From Clarireedia homoeocarpa (Eukaryota > Ascomycota > Leotiomycetes > Helotiales > Rutstroemiaceae), in assembly GCA_001465935.1 (NCBI GenBank), contig LNKV01000022.1:186001-250000 (forward strand): a DNA stretch of 64,000 bases, in the 5' to 3' direction. Both the position numbers and the translations under genes were made by a program. Positions 11,611 through 21,746 of this stretch are shown in pieces; within the stretch, counting starts at the first letter, position 1; the number at the start of each line of letters is the position of its first letter. The notes below the pieces were generated by a model. The model did not search any database. It was not told the DNA's origin and was given only the letters and a program-made list of their open reading frames with translations.

Positions 11611-13940
11611 GAAACTGAAATTCGAGTGGGTAGCGATAGCCACCAGCTTGCGTCCGAGGATTATAGTTCTAGCCTCAAATGGGATACAGCTCACCGTTCA
11701 AAGATAGAATCATGCCACTGGATAGAACGTTTGGTAAGGAAGATCGTGGGAAGTCGTTATCACCCCGTTCTGACAGGCCGAACCGCGTTCAATCATGCCC
11801 GGAACATCAGAAGCAAAGATTGAATCTCTAGACGATCTGGTTGTGTGAGGAGATTCTCATTCCTAGGATCCCAATCATGTTTTTTAATTTGATTGATATA
11901 CACTTGTGCTAATGTCGCTCCTTGAGCAACATTGTATACGACTTCGTGTACGCGAGCCATCACCAAGATATGAATCCGAGCATCTCTCATGATGACCTGC
12001 CGCGATTCATAACTACATGAACCACAAATCAAGATGTGTCCCAAGCAATACCTGAATATTAACTGGATAGGGACTACACGAAACTATTCGTAAAAGTATA
12101 ACTCATCAATCAAGCTGCCTCACGGTAAAGTGCTTTACTCGTCCCCATGATACACAGGAGAAAGGGGACGCTCAATACTCCTAGTATATCTATCTCACCC
12201 AAGCAACCTCACTCTATCCATCTGCCGCGCTCACAATACCCACCCTGGGAAAAGGATCTGTCATTACATATCTCCATCTCTGGCCTCAGAACTGGAGTTA
12301 GTCAAGCTATTTTAAATTACCCAACCATATATACAGGGATATCACAGAACACTATCCGCACCCGTGCTCTTTTCCCTTTTCCCCTTTGGGCATAGCAGTG
12401 CTGCAAATAGAAGCGCGCCGTGAAACGTTATTAGGAAATAAAGTTTTATGGGGCCGATCTATTTTTCCTTTTCCCCTGTCTTATGTATAGCGTGAGTTTG
12501 GGTGAGGGTCCAGATGGGAAATACTCCGTGCTGTAGGCGGGAGAAGAGGATTGGGTAAGTGATTTCCGAGGGGTCTACATGCCGGGTATTGGGGGCTGGG
12601 AGATGAAGAGGATATTCTCGAGATGAAGGAAAGCTTGGGAAGTGAGGATGGGGAGAAGTTTTCCTTCTTGAGAGCGGTGGGCGTACATATATATACATAA
12701 TGAGTATGCAATGCAGGCCGAAGGAGTCGAGGCTTGCATTTTGCTGTATGTATGTGTGTATGTATGTATATATGAACTCATTTGTACCGCTCCTGCGGCT
12801 GACTGACTGGCTGATTGACTATTAGAACTATCCGGAAAGTCTTCTAAGAGCAGAGCCGATAGATCTCTACTCGGAATCGGCTCGAGATGGGAAACAGTCT
12901 TCTTTTCTAAATGGCCTTCACAATCTCTTCTTATCTTGCTTTCTGCTGGATTCCCGTCTTGTGCCTCGTGCCTTGTGCCTCGTGCCTTGTGCCTTGTGCC
13001 TCGTGCCTCGTGCCTCGTGCCTTGCAGCACCCGCGCGCAAGCCTGGCTTGACGTGTTTGCGCTTCGTTAGATCCGTCTGTGGCTCGAACGCCTAAGCTTG
13101 GGGATTGAATTTACATGCTCTTTTGTTAGATTAGAAGGCTTCTTATTTGCATCGGCACCAATCATTGTCGAAATTCGATGGTCCAGTAAACATGTTGCGC
13201 CACTCATTACTTTACTCAATTCGACATGTGCACGTAAGAAGAGGGATACTTCGCAAGACTAACTCGAACTCCTGTGCGCGACTCGACTCGAACTCGACTG
13301 CAGCTGGGGAATAGAAGCATATCACATCCTAATCAGACCACGATGTGCGATGTGCACGTCTAGCCCGTTTCACATGTTGAATGAGGAACCGTGAACGAAG
13401 CACAGCACCGACCGTCCGTCACCGATTATGTTTTGACCACTCGATTGGCGTGCCCTGTTTCTTCCTCCATTGTCAGATCACAAAGGTCCAAGGGTACAGC
13501 ATCCAGCATCCTGTATGCTGCGTTTTGCTGAGCAGAAGCTACACGGCATTGATTTGCGCGACCAAAGCGTGGTTTGGCGTATGGAGTACAGTACATTTGA
13601 GTCCATCTGACAAGGGAAAAGATAACGGGAAGAAAAAGGAAAGAAAAAGATTACAAGAGAGACGAGCTGCGCGTAGAAAGAAGGAACAGTCAAATTAGAT
13701 GAACTTAGATAGACAATCCTTCTCTTATATGTGCACTTCTATGTACACATCCAGCCTTTAAAATTGAAATCTTCCCCCTTCTCGACACAATACTTGGCTC
13801 CCCCAGAGGTCATTTCGCGTTGCTATTGCTTTTCCGTTTCTCATCACGAATATTGCCACCAATTCACGATCAATTCATGCAATTAATGCCATCAAATCAA
13901 ATCAAATCGATCCATATCAAATTGCCGAGATAATGAAATT
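11611..13940. other. Gene-free region with a minisatellite
   Basis: No convincing coding sequence in either strand. It contains CT-rich stretches, a TATG microsatellite (about 12745-12770) and the GTGCCTCGTGCCTT-type minisatellite listed separately. The last 150 bp are the AT-rich leader of the TBC gene, with a short ATCAAATCAAATC repeat just upstream of its ATG. Confidence 0.5.
12959..13024. repeat. Minisatellite, about 10-bp unit
   Basis: Six or so tandem copies of TGCCTYGTGC (Y mostly T or C) run from about 12959 to 13024. On the minus strand they translate as a spurious HEARGTRHKAR-like repeat, which explains an open frame there. It is non-coding as far as I can see. Confidence 0.8.
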
Positions 13941-16682
13941 ATGGCACCCGAAAAGCATGAAAGTCTCAGGACTCCTCTGGGAATGAAATCCTCATCTACG
14001 GGAACGAGAACGGGAACTGGAACTGGAACAGAAACAGCAACAGAAACAGGAACAGAAACAGGAACAGGAACAGGAACAATACCAGCAAATGGCATTGGTT
14101 TTCGGAATCATACTTACACTCAAACTCATACTCACAGCATCGGCACCCCACAAGTCGCGCGTCTGGTGACCGAAGAGGGGCTAATTGCACTGCGATACGA
14201 GGAACTCCTCCCTGCAAAACCTCCGATTCCAGTAACCGTTGCGCCTCCGCTCTCTCCACCTACCGACACGCATCCTGCTTTGCGTCCGCAACAACTTGCG
14301 CTTGCCTTGGCACCGAGGAAAGATGATACAAAGAGAGATTCCGGTCTTGCGCCTACAACTAGTACTGCTGCTGCCGCTCGCGAAGGCTCTGTGAAGACGG
14401 TCGATAACAATGTCTTGGGTATAAGCATAAATTTTAATTCCAATTTGTCTACGATCACGGCTCCTCCTACTGTCGCAGATTCACCTGCAGCGTCAGCCCC
14501 AGCGACAGCGCAACATTTACAATCGAACCATGTACAATCGCCCACGTCGCCCACACCAAAACTTGTGAAGGCCGAGAGCGTTGGTTCTGGCGACTCTATA
14601 AGACGTTGGAAGAATCGCAATAGTAACCCCAGAACACCTTCCGCAAATTCAACGACAAAATCTGAGGAGGAATTTTCGCCCATCACAACCCCCATACCTA
14701 GCGAGAGCTTGTTAGAGGAGGATTTTATACAGTCTATGTCTTTCTCAAAACGAGGTAGTATGATGCTCGGCGGCAGAAAAGCAATAAATGGTCAAACGCG
14801 TAGTAATGCGTCGCGAAGGTGGGTGGGATCCGCCACCCCCCCTCCCCTTTGAGGTCCCTGCTTATTGATTTACTAACAACAATGTTTCAGACAGCCTAGC
14901 ATTTCTATGTTAGAAACGCCTTCGCCCTCAATCAGAGTATTGTCAACAGAATTGGAAATGGAGTCACAGAAGGTTCGATCGATGTACGAGTCGGGGACGG
15001 GGATGGACTGGAGGGATGGGAAAGATGACATGGCCGAGCATCGTTTGAACGCAAACGGACAACCAATCCCTGATAGACCTGTTACGTGAGTTGCTGCTCG
15101 ATTTCATTCGGATAGATGTCTTTCTCTAACAATTATCCAGAGCGAATAGCTACCTGACTCCAAACGGCACGGGCGTACCTCCGAGGTCGACGAGCGCACT
15201 ATCGAACAGGAGGGCGGGAGAGTTGGCAGGAGGCATTGAGGACTGGGAGGATGTTAATGGTAGAGATGTTGACAGATATGGGTTTATCAATGTGAAAATT
15301 AGTCCTTCGAGGCCTGGCACACCGGAGCCTAGACCACCACAGCGCGTCTCGACTGTACTTCAACTGGCCTCGGAAGCGCCGCGGAGAAGACGAACATTTG
15401 GTCGGACACCATCGACTGCCACTTCAAGGAGAAGCGTTGTTCGACAGCCTAGTCGGAAACTATCTACGAGATCTTTACGAATGAGTGTGGACACAGCCTC
15501 AATACGGAGCTCAAGGAGTTCACAATTTAGAGCGGCTGCGAATCGATTGCCAGGTAACGAAGATAGAAGATGGATGGATGAAGCTGGTGACATGCTCACT
15601 TTACCTCCTGGTCTGGCAGATATTGCAGAAGAAACCGAAAATGGTAAAGGGATAGAAATGATGAAAAAGAAAGAATCGCAGCGAACAGAGAAGTGGAGAA
15701 AGATGGCGAAAATTGTTAAATCGGGCAAAGATGGTGAAGGGATGGAATTCGAATTCGATACGAAAAGTTCCAAATTAATAGAAAGGACGTGGAAAGGTAT
15801 TCCCGATCGATGGCGTTCTGCAGCATGGTATTCATTCCTGGCAACTTCGGCGCGGAAGAGGAAAGACAGTGCTTCCGATAAAGATATCATTAGGGTGTTC
15901 CATCATCTGCAGGACCAAAGCTCCGGAGATGATGTCCAGATCGATGTTGATGTTCCAAGGACAATAAATAGCCATATCATGTTTCGACGGAGATATCGAG
16001 GTGGCCAGAGATTGCTGTTTAGAGTCTTGCATGCACTGTCACTCTATTTTCCTACGACGGGTTATGTACAGGGGATGGCATCTTTGGCGGCTACACTACT
16101 ATGTTATTATGATGAAGAGAGGTGTTTTGTTATGTTGGTGCGGATGTGGACATTACGCGGGTTGGAGAAACTGTATGAGCCGGGTTTTGGAGGCCTGATG
16201 GCGGCCCTGGACGAATTTTCCACAAAATGGCTTGATGGCGGCGTGGTCTCCTCTAAACTGGTAAGAAGCTGATTATCCACCCTATTTTCCCCACATCACT
16301 AACACCACCCCCTTTACAGACCGATCTCGGCATCGAGCCCACCGCGTACGGCACCCGCTGGTACCTCACCCTCTTCAACTACTCGATCCCCTTCCCGGCG
16401 CAACTCCGCGTCTGGGACGTCTTTATGCTCTTAGGCGACGCCGATCCCGCACTGGAAAAGACACACGATGAGAAGCGACCGTTTGCGGGGGGACTTGATA
16501 TCATTCATGCGACGAGCGCGGCGCTGATTGATGGCACAAGGGATATTTTACTGGATAGCGATTTTGAAAGTGCGATGAAGGTGTTGACAAGTTGGATTCC
16601 GGTTAAGGATGAGGAAATGTTGATGAAGGTTACGAAGGCGGAGTGGAAGTTGAATAGGAAGGCAAAAAGGAGGTGGAGGTGA
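13941..16682 (+). CDS. TBC-domain Rab GTPase-activating protein
   Basis: Stimulates GTP hydrolysis by a Rab GTPase in membrane traffic. Four exons (13941-14818, 14891-15085, 15141-16260, 16320-16682) join in frame to 851 aa. The first 570 residues are low complexity and probably disordered; residues about 22-46 are a Thr-Gly/Thr-Glu run from a hexanucleotide repeat. The TBC domain covers about 570-840. It starts GIPDRWRSAAWYSFL and carries the arginine finger in IDVDVPRT (about 624) and the glutamine finger in GYVQGM (about 665), so it should be catalytically competent. TRWYLTLFNYSIPF follows after the last intron. The Rab partner cannot be told from the sequence. The domain call is firm. Confidence 0.9.
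13995..14080 (+). repeat. In-frame hexanucleotide repeat coding Thr-Gly/Thr-Glu
   Basis: About a dozen imperfect ACNGGA/ACAGAA units lie inside exon 1 of the TBC gene. Unit length is a multiple of three, so copy-number change keeps the frame. The product is a run of TG and TE dipeptides. Confidence 0.8.
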
Positions 16683-17505
16683 CTCTTTGGGGTTGATGAG
16701 GAGGGGGTGGAGGAGGGGAGGAAGAGGAGGAATAGGTTAGGTGAGGGTGGAGAAGATGAAGATGGGAAGTTGTTGGGTTGGTTGGATGGGTAAGACCACA
16801 CGCCTACAGGAATGTAGTAGCTCTTTTTTCCCTTTTGTTTACGCACGCAACACGTCTGGTTGCTATGATAGATGGATAGAAGGAAGGTCATTTGGACTTG
16901 ACTTTACTTTACTATACCTTCGTTTTCCGGGTTTTCTTGTCTTCCTCTGCTTGACTTGTCTTTGTCGTTTTACTGCATTATACCACACTTGCATGGGAAT
17001 GGATGGGAAGGGATCGGATGGGATTTCATTCCAGCATCACTTTTGGTTGGATGGTTGGATGGATGGTAGCATGGAAAAGATGGGATAATTACTTAATACT
17101 TTTAATACTTGTGTCGTCCGGGAGGGGAGGGGAGAGGTGTGTCTCTGAGTTTGGGTTACTAGGGAATTTTTGTAAATAAAGGAACTAGATAAAAGATTCT
17201 AAAAGCAGTCCATTCAACTCAATGAACTCTCCTTTTTGCTTCCGATTGATATTATTTGTGAGTATCTTAAACATATTCAAGTTTCTCTCGACTATTCTAG
17301 CTATCAGTAACCCCCCCTGATAAATACATGATAATCCAGAGCAGAGATATCAACGTCTAGCTCCTTTCCCAGCCCTATAATCGTTTGAGAATACACAACT
17401 CAAACATAAACCATTGCAATAACCTTGACAATAGCGAGACTTCCACTTGTCCACGGCACGTCGGCTGACTTCTGATGTCCACAGGGATAGATCTTGTAGT
17501 GCCAA
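16683..17505. other. Intergenic region, tail-to-tail
   Basis: Between the converging ends of the TBC gene and the four-helix membrane protein gene. G/A-rich repeats with GGATGG and GGGAT units occur near 16690-16790 and 16985-17080. No gene seen. Confidence 0.5.
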
Positions 17506-18247
17506 TCAAATATCTGCATCGAGTTTGGTCTCCGAAGTCTTTGGCTTGCGAGCCCTACTAAAGACGAGCATAGCAGTCAGAGCTGCGGTAGCCATGAATA
17601 ATAGCCATTCGACCGCCGCGAAGACAGTCGCCGCGGTGAGCACTCCGCACGAGCTCTTGTTGTCCCCTCCCAAACACGTATCGGTGCCAATTTGAACCGC
17701 CACAGCAATCATGCCAGCGAGCCAGGAGAGCACAGCCACAGCTTCGGCGCCGACACGGATGTAGCCAATCAATGCACGATCTGTGAAGCGGTTTCCGGCT
17801 ATGAGGTGGAAGATGGCGAGGAGAACGGTCCAGCCGGCGCAGAACATTAGGAAGCCCCATGCGTTGGGAACGCGGTAGTATGCGATGTAGTCGCCGATGA
17901 ATTGGGAGTGCATGTAGACGGTGTGGCCGTGGAATACGTGGATTGCTGGGGGAGGGGTGTCAGATTCAATAGAGTGGGATGGGATGCATGGGCTCTACAT
18001 AGTACATACCGTGGCCGTCGATTCCCATGACTATAGTGGCGAGGATGAGCTGTAGTGCTCGTAGGGCATAATTGAGGGGTGCATGGGCATGTTGATGGCC
18101 ATGACGTGCAGTAGGTGATCTGTGGTCGGGTTCGGGAGAGGTAATGGGCACGCTCGAGGAATTGAAGAACTGAGGGATACGGCCTAGCTGGACGTATGTG
18201 TCTCTTATATTCGGGCTGTCAAGCAAGAGCAGCGCTTCCCTCCACAA
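17506..18247 (-). CDS. MARVEL-like four-helix membrane protein; start unresolved
   Basis: The last exon (17945-17506) and the upstream exon ending at 18010 join in frame (GIDGHAIHVFHGHTVYMHS). Four hydrophobic helices are visible: LNYALRALQLILATIVMG, AWGFLMFCAGWTVLLAIF, AEAVAVLSWLAGMIAVAV and AAVEWLLFMATAALTAMLVF, ending in a short polar tail. This size and helix order fit fungal MARVEL-domain proteins of plasma-membrane compartments or vesicles. The N-terminus is not settled. The upstream exon stays open to a TTG near 18247 but has no in-frame ATG before the first helix, so a further 5' exon is likely. The interval is therefore approximate on the right. Confidence 0.65.
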
Positions 18248-18828
18248 TGGTTGAGAACATACTTATATCTATCTGCCTTGATGCTATATTACCTAGCTTT
18301 TCGGAAGAGTTCAAAACTATTTTGTTATGTATTGTAAAATGTGTTACGGGCTTGTTTGGAAGATGAAGATGATGAATAAAAGTTTCGCATCTCGCAAAAC
18401 ATAGGAGATACGAATATTCAAGACTTTATAACTACTCACGAGAATGCCTATCTCTAAGCCCTATACTTACCCCTCGGCGCAGGTTTTGGTGCTGGTTGAT
18501 TTGATGCGGATCTGCTTAGTTACTTGTTGTGGGATTTGAACAGACGAATTAGACAACATAGAAGATATGAATGTTGCAAATATTTATTGGCAGCAGTGAC
18601 TGAAATTATAACTGCTTACGAGAATGTCGGTCTTGGGGCTCTATACAAGTACCTACTCCTCGGCGCAGCTTATGGTGCTTGCCTACTTGATGTGGATCTG
18701 CTTCACAATGGCGCTAGTCAGATCCGAGCTGGCGAATCATAAGAGATACATTTGGTTATGTAAGCGCTTAGGTAAGTGTGTACAGCAAGGGATGTTGGGA
18801 TTCGGCGGGGTGGCCTGTGCCCCCTGAA
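18248..18828. other. Intergenic region with a diverged direct repeat
   Basis: Two related stretches (about 18380-18512 and 18555-18708) share CGAGAATG, CTCTA...TACTY, CCTCGGCGCAG, TATGGTGCT/TTTGGTGCT and GATGTGGATCTGCTT-type blocks in the same order. They look like an old tandem duplication. No convincing gene. Confidence 0.4.
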
Positions 18829-18880
18829 TTTTGACGTCAAAATCCACCGAGGACTGCTTAAGGTTTTAGTATATATATAA
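18829..18880 (+). promoter_or_regulatory. CRE-like palindrome and TATA-rich segment before the Zn2Cys6 gene
   Basis: TTTTGACGTCAAAA (18829-18842) is a perfect 14-bp palindrome with the bZIP CRE core TGACGTCA, 226-239 bp before the chosen ATG of the Zn2Cys6 gene. A TATATATATAA run follows at about 18870-18880. The position fits a promoter. Binding by a CREB/ATF-type factor is inference. Confidence 0.45.
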
Positions 18881-19067
18881 CACTTGTGATTGAGCCTAAG
18901 GTCCTTGGGCTTTACAGTTCGTAATACTTTGAATTCACCCCAAACAATCCAACAAGTACCAAAAGCTACGCCGAATAGTGAGTATGGAGCTCAAAGACGG
19001 GGTTCGAGGTCAGTGGTAATATAAACTCTTACTACATGTCGAATGCCTTTATGCTTAAATCACCGAA

Positions 19068-20732
19068 ATGGCGATAGACCAAGTTCAGCAACGCAAACGA
19101 CGATGCGGTCGAAAGGTGAAGACAGGCTGCGGAACTTGCAAGTAGGTCCACACTGTACTCTTCTAAGTGGACAATCAACTTATATAACTTTTAGAATAAG
19201 GAAAGTCAAGTGCGATGAAGCCAGGCCGAGTTGTCAGCGGTGTTCGAAGACCGGACGAAAGTGTGATGGGTATAGTAGCGATATCATGATATCCAGTCAC
19301 ACATCGAAGAACTTGATAGACCTCATCCACCGAATTCCTGTATATATACCCGGAAATGCGGAGGAGAAGAGAGGCTTCGATTTCTTTCTTCGGAATACAG
19401 CAGCAGAACTATCTGGTTACTATGATTCTTCATTCTGGGGAAAACTTATCCTGGCTGCTTCTGCACAAAAATCTTCTTTACGGCACGCTGTGATAGCGCT
19501 AGGAGCCTTGCATGAAGGCTTCTCCCGGGAAAGGCTGATGCCCTCGGCCTTGTCAACGGAGAGCCAAGAAGCCCAATTCGCACTGAACCAGTACGCGAAA
19601 GCCCTGGGAGAACTGCGGAGATCCCTTTCAAGTGGGAAGGAGGAACCGCTTACGGCGCTCATGTCCTGCATACTGTTTGTTTGTTTCGATAGTCTACGAG
19701 GCCAGTTCAAATCCGCCATGGTTCATCTTGAAAGCGGGCTTAGAATCTTGCGGGACATAAGGAAGTCGTCTACAGTGAATCATATCATCGAGGATAATAT
19801 TGCTCCTCTTTTTATGAGGTTATCGATGCAGTCTATTATTTACGTTGAAGCAAGAAGTACGCCTGACAAGGCTACCTTTGCTAGGCAATTGACTGACGTC
19901 TCCGCCAAAGAAGTTGTAATTTCGGAAGAGTTTGAAAGTCTAGAAGAAGCTCGGAATGCTTTGAATCAGACTGGGGATGGATTATTTAGGGCATTCTACA
20001 TGTGGGAGTAAGTACATTTCCTCATTCCTCTAGATTAAAGTCTCGAAGCTATCTTTTATCTACCAAATACATGCTAACTTGAAGATACAAAGTGCCGACC
20101 TACCTATCACTTTGCAATCTACAGAAAGCCTCGCTATGTTCGATAAATACATGCCCCAGATGTCTCTCTGGAACCTTGCATTCGAAAAATTCATGGTATC
20201 CAAAAACAAAAATCTCACCAGCAGAGAAATTCAAGGCGCCGCGCTCTTGAAAGTACATCACACGACACTGAAAATCATGACTAGTGCCCTTCCTGACAAT
20301 AGTGATACGAGGCCTCTGTTCAAAGCAGTGACCTCAAATAGATTCTTGGAGTTTGTGGACAACTTTCGGATTATCATCAACTTGTCGAGACCGTTGATTG
20401 CCGCTGCGGAACAGGAGAAGAAGAATGGGAAGTCGCCGATTACTTTTAGCAGCGATTTTGGCTTAGTAGGACCGCTTTATTACGTCTGTATCAACTGTCC
20501 TATTGTCTCTATTCGGACAGCGGCAATGGAACTGTTATTACGGTTCCCTCGACGAGAAGGGATGTGGAACAGCGTTATGATCGCCCAAATGATTCAACAA
20601 TTCTGGGAGCTTGAAGCAAAGCACAAGGAAGCGCAAGGGGTCGATGCGGAAGTGGATGAATTTGCATTTCAGGAGCCGTTTACGGATCGGGGAGCTGTTC
20701 ACTTCGCATTTTTCGGTCAGCCATCAGAGTGA
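19068..20732 (+). CDS. Zn2Cys6 binuclear-cluster transcription factor
   Basis: Three exons (19068-19141, 19195-20007, 20093-20732) join in frame to 508 aa. Exons 1 and 2 join inside the zinc cluster: the six cysteines are CGTC, then KCDEARPSC, QRC and KC, after a basic RKRRCGRKVKTG stretch. A longer frame that begins upstream of the first intron would lose the first two cysteines, so the ATG at 19068 is preferred. The rest (about 95-500) is the helical regulatory region common in this family (YYDSSFWGKLILAASAQ, HAVIALGALHEGF). It probably regulates transcription in the nucleus; no target can be read from the sequence. The nearest candidates are the GMC oxidoreductase and F-box genes, but no link is shown. 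Confidence 0.88.
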
Positions 20733-21221
20733 ATACAACTAGCCTCTCCTACTTTCCCTCATTCCCGAGGCTGCCTCTACCCAGCCGGTGAGGTCTTGGT
20801 TGTCTTTGGGATTGCGATCGAATCCAGCAACGCACCACATCAAGACCCAGAAGCGGAAGCCCTAGCTGTGCTGGAAGGAGCAATTGCACAGGAGCATGGT
20901 CTGCACAGGCACGGTATGAATTGGGCACACCAGGAGGAACTGCTTGCGTCAGTACTTGACTGGCTTTGTCTATATTGGCCTACCGTGGTGATGTTGTGAA
21001 GGAGACGAGTGAGAAGCAACGGTTAGGCGACAGTTAGTGTACCACCGAGCATGTGTATCTATAGAAGGTTTCAGGAATATACTATTCTATACTACACTTA
21101 AGTATTTGAGATGAAGTTATTTATTATCAAGTATTGAAATATTAACGGTATATTTACATCTAAGCTCGCTTTATTTTTTTTACCCACTTTTCTTAGGTCT
21201 GATTACATATATAGTATACAA
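20733..21221. other. Intergenic region
   Basis: 3' flank of the Zn2Cys6 gene, becoming AT-rich before the inverted-repeat element. An open frame at 20796-20999 has no recognisable features. Confidence 0.4.
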
Positions 21222-21390
21222 TGATCTGGTCCGCCCCATTCGCATTTCAGGGCTGTTCATCAATATTGGCCAATAGGCCAATCCCATTGGTTAGTATTAC
21301 CTGGAGTACGAATGAGCCGGCTAGTTCGTCAATCAGGTTAGTAAATGAAGCAGATATCAAATATTAACAGATACGCTAGCTGATATTTGA

Positions 21391-21427
<37 letters not shown>

Positions 21428-21742
21428 TTAGAGAAATGTATTAGAGCTAGTACATCTTTAAAACTATTGACTACTTCAATTACTCCCTTGACTCTTTAGC
21501 TGTAGTTCTAACTGCTTTAACGGTTTTCTAGTTTACCTCCTCGTCCGCTTTCTGGTCCGCCTTCTAGTCTGCTACTCAGTTCCCCAATCCCCAACCCCCA
21601 ACCACCTCCTTTCTAGCTCCAAGCTGATGGCTCTTATTGAGCTGAAAAAACTGTTGTGATATATCTTTAACAGTAGTAACCATGCCGACATCACTACGTT
21701 ACTACGGATAGGATTGAAGTGCGAGTCGGGCGGACCAGATCA
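21222..21742. mobile_element. Inverted-repeat element (MITE-like), 521 bp
   Basis: The left end (21222-21249) begins TGATCTGGTCCGCCC. The right end (21715-21742) is its reverse complement, with 25 of 28 positions matching. The inside is AT-rich, holds an (AT)n run near 21396-21424, and has no open frame of note. The structure fits a miniature inverted-repeat transposable element. I could not define a target-site duplication. The right end stops five bases from the F-box gene's stop codon. Confidence 0.65.
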
Positions 21743-21746
21743 CGCA

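Noticed and set aside
12959..13024. Short regular repeats as a CRISPR-like array
   Set aside because: The 10-bp units have no spacers and the genome is fungal.
14132..14695. A 187-codon minus-strand frame inside the TBC gene
   Set aside because: Shadow of the Ser/Thr/Pro-rich exon 1; no independent evidence.
18990..19020. A GGTTCGAGGTC B-box-like motif as part of a tRNA gene
   Set aside because: No matching acceptor stem or anticodon arm could be folded around it; it lies just before the Zn2Cys6 coding start.
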